This document shows, piece after piece, positions 54,743 to 64,000 of a DNA stretch of 64,000 nucleotides. Position 1 is the first letter of the stretch, and every line of letters begins with the position of its first letter. A model generated the notes under the pieces. That model was not told the origin of the DNA. It saw only the letters and a list, made by a program, of their open reading frames with translations, and did no database searches. The stretch is from positions 1,674,001-1,738,000 of the forward strand of contig JAZAYU010000010.1 of the NCBI GenBank assembly GCA_038501625.1, in the 5' to 3' direction. Source of the DNA: Corbicula japonica (Eukaryota; Mollusca; Bivalvia; Venerida; Cyrenidae). The position numbers were made by a program, and so were the translations under genes.

Positions 54743-55654
54743 ACACATGGTACAGTTGAACCTGCCTTAACAATCACCTGCATTAAACAGCAAACTGCCT
54801 CAAACAGTCACTGATGTTACAACGAACAACAATTATAGAAGTCACCTACCACCAGTCACCTTTTATAAAACTGAGATTAAAGACTTAAGACCAATCAAAG
54901 ATCTGAGTAATATGATTGGCTGATATTGAGCATAGTCTTGGAACCGACAAATGGCAATCTTTATACTGGTCCCGGGCGTGCACTCCTGCTGCGAAATCTG
55001 TTACTGCCGAGAAACAAGCAAGAACACGGGGACAATAGTTTTATGTCATTCAAAGCAAATACACCTTCCTTATTTGTTAAAAGTGGAATTTATAATATGT
55101 AAATTAAAAATTTGAAATATTAGACTGATGAACTAGCAGCTTAATTGTTTCTAGCTAAAATTACAAAATAAAAGATAATGTTGATAACTTTTTTATAGCA
55201 TTAGACATAAAATTCATAAAGCAAGTTTTGAAAGATTATAATAAAATGAAAACATTTATGACATGCATAATTTTATAAAAAGATACCACTCCATTGCAGT
55301 ATTCTGACATTGGTCAGTATCAATTTTTAACCATATATAATCTGGATCTACACTGTTTGCCTAAGCAATAAAGGTGTATCTATGGAAAAAAAAAAGATTA
55401 AGCAAACTGCTCTCCTGTCAAAGGCGGATCCAGAGGGTTTTAAGTGGGATTGCTTTACCCTCTTTTTGGGGCAGCAGAACTAAATTTTCATGGGGAAATT
55501 GGTCAAAAAGATGGAAATTATCATGAAGTTATCTTGCATCAAACTGTGATGTTATAAACTTACCAAGAGGTTGGGAGCAGACTGACAGTTTAACAAGTGA
55601 TCTTTCAGTTTAATAGTTAAATAATATTTCTTGCCGTTCAAAATGTTAACATGT
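54743..55654. other. Unit B spacer, shared with unit A
   Basis: Non-coding; counterpart of 44325-46740 with the degenerate hairpin MITE (about 54873-54985) and most of the 46265-46506 MITE missing. Confidence 0.5.
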
Positions 55655-56975
55655 ACATTATCGGAATTTTAGGGAATTTACATGTACATCGTGACATTCT
55701 TATTTAGACTCTTCTTTAAAAAAAAACAATATTTTAGCACCTAAATGATTAAGATGTTTCGCTTTATTTTTTTCTCAATAATGTAAAATCTTCATAAGGC
55801 AATAACTTTTACATTGTTGTTAGAAATACAATGGTAAATACACTCTAAGGCATGATTATCGTGCAGACAATGTTCTTTAATCACTTTATTCCTGGCGTCA
55901 GCTCGAGTCATATATACGCACGTGTGCCCCGCGCAGGGAATTTGCAGGAACTTAATATGAATCTTAAACTATATCGTTTTTGATAGTGATTAACATTATT
56001 CTGATGTAAAATGTATAAAATCACTCAAAATTACCAATGCAAACTGATGCTAAATAAATCAGTAAATTTATTTAATCTGACTTGACATACGTGCAGTGCT
56101 TATGCTACCATGCTGAAATAGGGTCGCTAACAAAAATGATAATCTTCTGTTTATTTTATAACAACGTAGTTGTTTTTAAATTTACAAATTATTAATTCTA
56201 AAGTTTTTGTCAAATTCAGTTTGATACCTAATTTCATAATTGATCGTCTTTAATTCTTTGTAAGCGGTTTGACAATTTTATTACCTATAAGATGTAGATA
56301 CACTGATAGTTGTCATGGCAACATTTGCCCGAGGCAGATAAATTATCGGAATTTTAGGGAATTAACATGTACATCGTGACATTCTTATTTAGACTCTTCT
56401 TAAAAAACAACAACAAATAAATCACAAGCAAGAGCGAATGAATACCGCTATTTGAGAATTCAAGAGAATTCTACTAAGTGCTTTATAGTTTCTATAAATT
56501 TATCATATCTAAGCTGTCCCAGAAGCATTTAATTTGCCACATTAACATGGAAAAGTTCTCATTGTTTTCCTTCGCCGGATCGGATCGCCTTCACGGCATA
56601 GTCTCGATGCAAACATGGTAATGCTAATTTTACAACGCCAGTCAGAAGTTTCTCGCCTTATTTCATTCTATTTGATATAAATCTACATGTTTCGACATTT
56701 ACAACTGAAATTTGTTGAACGAAAATATTTAACCGTGGATACGGTAAAAACGCACGGAAGCGAAAATGGAACGATGGAAACGCTAGAAACGGAAGAAACG
56801 CTAGAAACGGAAAAAAACACTGGAAACGCAGCGTTGAAAATGTTTTAATCGAAATGGAAACGGAATGGCAACGCAACGGAAACGGAATGGAAGCGCAACG
56901 GAAAACGTTGCCAATTGAAATGGAAATGAAACGGAGTGGAAACGCAAAAAATGTCAATTTCTTGATTATCAGTAC
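55655..56975. repeat. 1.3-kb insertion in unit B, with 65-bp direct repeats
   Basis: Unit A runs straight from AAAATGTTAACATGTA to TACAGAAATACATATC; unit B has this extra block. TTATCGGAATTTTAGGGAAT through CTTATTTAGACTCTTCTT occurs at 55658 and again at 56343, 685 bp apart in the same direction. They could be short LTR-like ends or a tandem duplication. Confidence 0.6.
56736..56945. repeat. GGAAACG minisatellite
   Basis: Irregular repeats of GGAAACG, AACGGAATGGAA and GAAACGCTAGAAACGGAA. The purine-rich plus strand could form an unusual structure. Apparent Phe/Pro-rich coding on the minus strand is a by-product. Confidence 0.85.
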
Positions 56976-58091
56976 TGTATACAGAAATACACATCTAGTA
57001 ACCAATGTGTTGTCCTTTCACCAATGATCGTTAAGTGCAGGCACACTCATTACATATGCATCATCAATTGTAGTGTGAACTTACATTTAAAATGCAATCA
57101 AACCAAGTAGAGCATATTATGCCAAACTGAAGCCAGCTACTAACCTAGACAAATATCCACATCGGTTCTTGATTGGAAACTAAAACTGTTAATTGTAATG
57201 TGACTGCTAAGAATCAATCATCTGAACAAGTCTAATGACCATTGGTTCAAATGGAAAATCATCATGACGTTTTCACTCCAAAACAACATTGAGACTTGTC
57301 TCCATTTCAGCTAGTCAATTGCTTGACATTTGAGACTTGTCTTCAATTTACTTTTATAATCCTCGGCTCAGATTCTTAAGTCCAAACATTCTTGTAAGGT
57401 GCCACATTTAAAATTTTTCTCCATGGATCCGGCTTATATCCTAAGTGCAACAAGTAATCTACACTGTTTGCACGAGTGTTATAAGCCCTATATGCAGGGA
57501 GTAAACGGTTGATCAGACTGAACAATCTTTTATGAGACCAGATAGATGTCTGTGATGTGTTTACTGTACTGCCAGACAAAATGGCCTGAATAGAAATTCC
57601 AACATGTTCAGGAAAATCCGCATCAGCCAGGGATAGGAAAACTGTCTGGATAGCTTATATCAATGAAAGATTGCAGCATGAATCACCGATAAGAATGGTC
57701 AGTGTTTTGCTGCAATAAATTGATAAAATTCAGTGAAGAGTCAAACATGGAACAAAATATTTAAACTTGATCATAACCCTTTACTCAACAGATATGTCTT
57801 TCATTACACCAGTGTAGATTCAGATCAGTTGGCACCTAAAATTCTGATAGAAAATACTGGAGTAGCTAGGTACTGAAGTACTAAATTAAAAGGCAATCTG
57901 AGAAAATGGGAATATCCCAATATGTGCTGGTGCTTTTCTTTTTTGACCAAGTTTAATAATTCAACATCCCCGGTCATGCATCAAGACATAGGAGTGGGTA
58001 TATTTTAAGGCTTAGAACCGATGATAAAATGTTCTGAATAGTCTAAAATTTCGGTGAAATTCTATCCTTCAGAGTCATTTATAGGCATTAT
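56976..58091. other. Unit B, shared non-coding part
   Basis: Counterpart of about 46770-48260, including a reduced MITE at 57417-57512. No gene was seen. Confidence 0.5.
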
Positions 58092-58599
58092 ATACCGTAA
58101 TCACCCTAAGTATTGGGACAGTTAAAAATAATTAAAAATTTTCGTGTCCCAATATTAAGGGTCGCAAAAAAATAATTGTTTTAAAAGTGTCCCAATATTT
58201 TGTGTTACGTCGATTTCTAGATGCATACACCGGTAAGTCTACATGTAAAAACATGATAGGACGTTTTCACGGAACGTATACGGATCGACTGTTATATTAT
58301 GGTTTGCATAATTATTGGGGTAAAATTTAAAGTTATTAAATATAAACAATAAAACTGAAGAAAATTGCATCTTACGTTCGAGCGTTTCTTGATTTTCTTC
58401 ATGTGTTTTATCAACTGTTACTCTTTATTTAATAATTTATAAACTTAAGTGGAAATCTTTACTAAAACAGTATATCACAATATCTTAAACAATGTTAATT
58501 TGTGTAATTATTATTCGTGTACAGTTTGGAGTATAATGTTGTTTTGTTTTAATGTAAAATCTTGTCGAGCTTTGTTTAATTAAGTGGTAATTGACATGT

Positions 58600-59130
58600 T
58601 TTCTGACGAAAAACGCTTGCCGACTTGAAACAGGTGGCTTGATTGGTTACGTCACTACTAAATTATATGATAAAAGAGATGATTTTAATTTTAATACAGT
58701 AAATTTTCCGTTTTTAGACGGCGATGTTCCTCGTGCAACATCTTACGGGGTTTATATCTCACAGCTTGTTCGCTTTTCAAGAGCTTGCAACGATGTGAAT
58801 GATTTTAATGAACGTAATCTTTGCATTACTTTAACTTGTAAAACAGGTTATTCGGTATCTCAAATCATTAAGGAACACATTTTGCAAGTTTTATCGCCGA
58901 TACCCAGATCTCATTCATAAATACAGGTGCAGTTTAAAATCACTATTGTAACAAGGTATTTCACAGCCAGTTGTTTATGGTGATTTAATTTACAAACTTC
59001 AGAAGATAAAAGGCAATGTTAATTTTTCCCGGTTATTCGTAAAAACCATCTGTAAATTTAAAAAGAAAGGTTAACAACATGATATTTTACAGCGCTATGC
59101 AGGCCTGGTGATTAATCCATCTACAGTTGA
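58600..59130 (+). pseudogene. C-terminal part of a reverse-transcriptase polyprotein
   Basis: It reads GYVTTKLYDKRDDFNFNTVN, FPFLDGDVPRATSYGVYISQ and LVRFSRACNDVNDF, a block I recognise from repetitive aquatic-invertebrate proteins that follow a reverse transcriptase. After a frame change near 58890 it continues RYPDLIHKYRCSLKSLL and QPVVYGDLIYKLQKIKGNVN. No RT catalytic motif is present. I cannot assign the retroelement class. Confidence 0.6.
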
Positions 59131-59567
59131 TCATTATGCTTACCTCTTTGGTTGCACGACGGTGGCAGGGGTTTAAGAGATTATGAAGATTTATGGGGAA
59201 ATCTTTTCTTAAAAGAACATAGAAGCTTGATTTGTTTCTTTTATCCCTGTCATCGTGTTCTTGCCGATTGGACTCCAGGAGCTCTGGTTTTGGTAAGATC
59301 ATTGAGTACCCGCTCTTTGGCTTTGCAATGCTATTAGCTTCTTATGTTTTATATGTTTGTGTGCTTTTGCATGTGTGCAACATTGTTGAGCCGTTGGGTG
59401 GGTTGGAGTTATTTCACCAAAACAACTTGTACTTGTTTTGTTATACGAGAACCTGTTGGGGCAAGTGTGCGGTTGGTGTACACTAGAACCTGGTTTAAAT
59501 CCCTAGTGGCAATTTGTTTTACCACTGACCGTTCCAAGGCGGTATCCCCAAAGGTTATAACAAACAT

Positions 59568-59568
<1 letters not shown>

Positions 59569-59656
<88 letters not shown>
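59569..59656. repeat. CT dinucleotide microsatellite, 44 units
   Basis: Uninterrupted (CT)44 followed by TCCTCTCTT. The length is likely polymorphic. Confidence 0.97.
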
Positions 59657-59659
<3 letters not shown>

Positions 59660-59794
59660 TCTCTTCTTTTCGCTGCGTGGGGAGGCTGTGTTTTGTGAGT
59701 GTGGCGATTCCCGATATGCATATATTACTTTTTTAAGGAAATGTAGAAGGTGCTTACACGAGGCACACATAGACAGAATGAGGACTACTATGTA

Positions 59795-61617
59795 CACGGT
59801 ATGTACCCAGATAATGAAAATCGCAGATAATAATAGATTGTGAGTATAATGATAGATCGCCAGATCGAAGAAAACAGCATGGAAAGGTTAGTTATTGTAT
59901 GAATTTCATGTTATTGTGATCTAATACTTATTTTTTGCGATAGATAACAATCAGGTGATGTCCTACCCTTCATCTGATACCCATACATTTGGAATCGGCC
60001 GCCAGATAAAGTGAAAAACAGGAAAATGATCACGAAACATCCCAGATTTCTACAAAAAAACTACTTATTATGCCCATTAAAAATATATTTAAACGCGTTT
60101 TTGTACACGACACTGCTGTAATTAAAGCCCAAAACATCGACACTCAATATGCCAACCCGCTTTAGCCAGTATTATGAGTATATTCCTTAACTTTTTCTGA
60201 GGCACCTGAAGCAAATTGGATAACGGGGATTCGCTCGGTTGATAAGGGGAAATTCAAATATTCATGAAATGGATAATGGTGGAGTTTTCGTGTTGCTCCT
60301 AATTTAAATGTTTAGATAAAATTATTTTATTTTAATAACTCTTGTATATAGTCCTTTAATGCTATCCACTATGACCATTACAAAACATTTGTATCTTTTT
60401 ATTGTATTTATTACCTTTTTGGTCGTAGCTTTACTTAATCAAATTAAAGCGTTAACATGACAAATGGTATTGTCCGGTTTTCCGTTGACGCCATCGTTGT
60501 TAAGCCCTGTCGACATCTTCGGCGAGAACACGAAACAACGATGCGAGATCGCGAAAACATCAGCACTTTGATGTGTAGTATCTTCTTACACAATTTTCAA
60601 ATATCCTGGTCTCATCTATACAGAATACTTACTTTTGCATGCTTTTATATACCATTGTAAATCGCAGATTTTGTCTATAAGATAATAGGAAGGTGTCGTG
60701 TTACATTTCACAGCGCAAACAAAGGTATTAAAATATGAAAAAATATAAGATAAACTGTAGAAGACTTGTAAACAAAGAATGAAACATGTAACATTCTTAC
60801 ACAATCAATGTGGGAGTAAATTTACATTTAAATAGAAAGTTGTTAAGCGTTGCTCAGGCAACAAATTTCTCTCACACCAGATCATGACATGTACTAGTTA
60901 GCTAAAATTTCTGCGAAATTCGCTCTTTTTCAGTCAATTATAAGTTTTGCATATTGGCACAATTAATATAAACCACGGCTAATGCATGCTACTTAATTGA
61001 TACAGTTTTTAAACAGTAACTACCCAATTGGCAAAGGACGCCACTCCCAAAAGCGTTCTTATGTATAACGGTTGGCTCCCATTACGTGAATACGTATCTT
61101 AGACCATAATAGTTATAGAAATTAACTACTGTATTTATCACCGCCAAATACAGATTCGCTTAACCCGGGTGTTAAGAGTCTTTGGGTAAGTTCTTTGTTG
61201 ATGCCTTCGGGACAGAACGAGATTAGGCTATTTCGGGAGATCATTAAGATAAGTGGGTCATTTATCTTGTCAGTAGGGCTGGTGGTATTGTTTCATAAAG
61301 ATAACAGTTTGCGGAAAGAGATGGAACATGAAAAAAGCATCGAATAAATAGTATTTAGGTTGAAATATGGGAAACTATACCATTATCCAGCCACCAATTT
61401 ACGTTATCCATTGGCTTTTTCTATGTGAATCCTCGTTATCCAATTTGCCTCAGGTGCCTCAGAAAAAAGACGTTTGTTCAAGAATATACTCATAATAATG
61501 GCTAAAGCGGGGTGGCATATTGAACCTCCCCATGCTGTTTTCTCCGATCTTACGATCTATCATTATACCCACAATCTATCATTATCCGCGATTCTCATTA
61601 TCTGGGTACATACCGTG
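59795..61617. mobile_element. 1.8-kb DNA transposon with CACGG ends and 5-bp ATGTA duplication
   Basis: The 88-bp terminal inverted repeats (59795-59882, 61530-61617) begin CACGGTATGTACCCAGATAA. ATGTA flanks both ends. Sequence further in also pairs (60147-60240 with about 61430-61529), but the left arm is opened by about 257 bp (59890-60146). Unit A at about 48370-48410 shows the site without the element. CAC-starting ends plus a 5-bp duplication are the pattern of Transib/RAG-like transposons; no transposase was found inside. Confidence 0.78.
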
Positions 61618-61990
61618 ATGTATATCATCTTCCAGTAGGAATTAAATAAATATTACTTAATTAACCAGCTTGATAAGTATCTCACAAAATCGTCAGTCAT
61701 TTGGGAATTAAAAACGAAAGATAAATGAGGTTGGATCAACAGTAATTTATGACAAGAGGGTCAAATAGCCATGTCGTTTCACATTATTCTTTCATAAACA
61801 ATAAAACGCAAAAGAATCACTAATATTTTGCGGACTTTGCAGCGATTTAACTTACTGACCTTACAGCAATGGTGACAACTTTAACTATCAATAAGCTGTC
61901 AGACCGCCACAGAAATTTCAGGCCTCACAAGCTGCTTCCTCAAGGACAGAATGATAAACACGCTATACATGCTATAAGCAAACTAAAAAA

Positions 61991-62557
61991 AACTTTATTT
62001 TGTCTTAAGGGCTTACCACATTCCTCCATAGCACGTTCATCGATTAAAAGAAAATTATCAAAATCTCAATAACGGCAAAATGCCGTTCAATGACACTTTG
62101 CACTAATGAAATGTTACTAATGTATCTTTATTTTGCATACAGTAAGACATGTTAAAACAGTAAAGAAAAATAGCGAGATCTAATCTCCATTCAAAAATGG
62201 AGAGAGGAAGTTTATTTTTTGTTAAATTTAAAAAACAGAAACAGGAAATTTAAATGACTGGAGAAAACGCAAATTTTATGTCATTCGTAAATCTAACTAC
62301 TTGCAAAATAAAAGGTCTGTTTTACTTTTAAAGTATATATTGAAATTCTCAAGTAAAAGAATCAGGGCTTTTTACGTATTTGGCTTTTGCGGAAAAATAA
62401 GTTGGGGACATGTTCTGTGTGGAAAAAAATATTAAAATATTTCGTTATTTTGTGCGCTTCCGGAGATATTTTGACCTGGTAAGTAGGTTTATATCACTGT
62501 TATCGTAATATAAATACCCCTACCCGGAGGCCAGACATGTAAGCTTCACTCGGGTTT
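61991..62557. other. Mixed repeats, no gene
   Basis: 62070-62180 is the uninterrupted version of the repeat flanking the 21-23 kb transposon. 62195-62355 repeats the start of duplication units A and B (AGAGAGGAAGTTTATTTTTT, ACTGGAGAAAACGCAAATTT). Confidence 0.55.
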
Positions 62558-62561
62558 TTAA

Positions 62562-64000
62562 AGGAATACGTTCGGCTGATTATAACCTTTGTTTAAATGA
62601 TAAAATGTATTTTGAATAATACAATTTTCGTAATCAATTGATGACGACGAATACGATAATTGTAAAACTTTCTTTTAATTACACTGATAATCGTTTTTTT
62701 GAGCGTAGCATGAGAGCGGCCATTATTGACATCTCGTTGTCTCGCGAGAGATAAAACAACGAGGTGTGACGTCATTTACACACTTCCGTTTCATAAAGAA
62801 TATACGCAGAGATGAATGCAGGCAAATTTATTTATATGAAAACATTGCTATATGCGGGAAAAAATTGAAAAGGAGCACAAATAGGAAAAAGTAACATTAT
62901 AGTTTTAGTGTATTGAGTGTTTTTACCTTCTTATCTTACATTTTGCTCAAGTAATTGCATCGCTCACTAGGATTCAGAAGACAATATATTAAATGAGAAT
63001 GTGATACGCTACGATCGCTTTGAAATATTTCTTTTTAGTATAAATTAACATTGAGTTTACTATTGTCCCCTCACGTCTCCTCAAATTAAATATGTCAATT
63101 AATTTTTTTCACACCATTTTAATATGTCACCCGATCTTCTTCGGTGCAAGCTTGCTAGTGAGATTAACGTATCAGTTAGAGGCAATTAACAATAACACGG
63201 GCGTGTTAAAACTTGTATCACTCAGTGTGCAACATTAAATTTTATAATTAGATTTAAGAAAGAAATATACAATTTTACAGTAAATGTTCGTTTTGAAGTA
63301 TTGAGTTGCACTCAACCCCAGGCTTAGCGGCGTGTAGATTAATATGCATTTCAATTAATAACCATGAACAAGCTTAATCAAACCGGGACTGAAACATTTT
63401 CATATTTGTCAGGGTTCGGTGACTTTCAAAGTTCCCTTAAATTTTCAAAAATACATTAATTCAATTCAGGGCCTTCCCCAGGACATTATGACACCGGTAT
63501 GCCTTAATTTCTTGACAAACTTATATGGGACGATTGATCTGCCGGTATGCCTTTAATCTTTGTCGGGATGGCTTCATATTCAATAAACAGCTCAATGCCC
63601 CCCGAGCCATTTGCACTGTTGTGGGAAACACCAACCGTTTACAACCCCAGACAAATATCTGACAAGCTCTAAATTCGCCGACATCCGTTTATTCAAATTC
63701 GTCGTGTCATAAAGTTATTGTGTCTTCAGGTCGCAAATGAATTTACAGATCAAAAACGTTACGGTAAAGCAAATTATCCAATGACGATCAATTTCTCTAC
63801 TTTTTTTCTGGGTAAACTCCTCATCCCGATTAGTATGCATGTTGGTGTCTTTTAAATGCGCGGACCACCTGAAGTCGGGTAACTATTACGCAAACGATAC
63901 GAGTATAATTATCGTATAATTATTCTTCTTGCACGAGGAGAAAAACATAACTATGTGAATTTAGTGAAAACAAGAATTATTCGACTGTTGAATAATAAAT
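62562..64000. mobile_element. 2.1-kb TTAA-flanked DNA transposon, copy 2, inverted, cut by window end
   Basis: TTAA at 62558-62561, then AGGAATACGTTCGGCTG. The sequence is the reverse complement of 23148 back to about 21715 with scattered differences. The far end lies outside the window. Confidence 0.88.

Larger units (their letters stand above)
58092..59720. mobile_element. 1.6-kb insertion in unit B carrying a retroelement fragment
   Basis: This block is absent from unit A, which runs from TTTATGCATTGCACTG to AAATTTAGAGGGTGCTTACA. It starts near TACCGTAATCACCCTAAGTA with a local foldback (TATTGGGACA / TGTCCCAATA). It contains the RT-associated fragment and a CT microsatellite. Confidence 0.55.
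51254..61990. repeat. Segmental duplication unit B
   Basis: It repeats unit A from TTTGTTTCTACCTGCTATCG onward, including cGLR copy 3. Compared with A it has extra sequence at about 55655-56975, about 58092-59720, and 59795-61617. A further partial repeat of the unit start lies at about 62195-62355. Confidence 0.75.

Noticed and set aside
56658..57005. 115-codon Phe/Pro-rich minus-strand frame
   Set aside because: It is the complement of the GGAAACG minisatellite.
59503..59797. Long Ser-Leu or Arg-Glu repeat frames
   Set aside because: They are the translation of the (CT)44 microsatellite in different frames.

Overview
The window reads as nuclear DNA of an invertebrate animal, most likely a bivalve mollusc. 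The evidence is an AT-rich background, GT-AG introns, dense small palindromic transposons, a BEL/Pao retroelement, and a local cluster of cGAS-like (Mab-21 fold) genes of the kind expanded in bivalves. The species cannot be named from the sequence alone. Positions 9412-9911 are an assembly gap of 500 Ns.

Layout. 1-756 is the 3' half of a cGAS-like receptor (cGLR) gene that starts left of the window. 6030-6762 (minus strand) holds the last two exons of a DEG/ENaC-type sodium channel. 8076-8891 is bounded by short inverted arms and holds a decayed THAP-domain exon facing a second ORF. 10.8-15.7 kb is repeat-rich, including a three-level nested transposon. 17132-36704 (plus strand) is one gene of about 20 kb for a dihydropyrimidinase/CRMP protein. 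I could join 14 coding positions with consistent phase into 600 residues. 41.0-62.0 kb is two diverged copies of a large tandem duplication, each carrying a broken cGLR gene and later opened by mobile elements. 62.56-64 kb is the inverted second copy of a 2.1 kb TTAA-flanked transposon also present at 21.05-23.15 kb.

The main biological point is in the DHPase/CRMP gene. Two adjacent 121-bp exons (26341-26461 and 26932-27052) encode the same protein segment and must be mutually exclusive to keep the frame. The first carries a histidine at the position of a dihydropyrimidinase metal ligand; the second carries lysine there, as CRMPs do. One gene therefore appears able to make either a pyrimidine-catabolic enzyme or a catalytically disabled, CRMP-like protein. 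A second choice at 31798 (splice or read through) decides whether the CRMP-type tail is added.

The rest of the window is a well-preserved record of transposition. It holds a BEL/Pao element whose empty site survives next door, a CACGG-ended element with a 5-bp duplication confirmed by a paralogous empty site, a hAT-like insertion inside a MITE, two abundant MITE families, and the two TTAA elements. No tRNA, rRNA or CRISPR array was seen.
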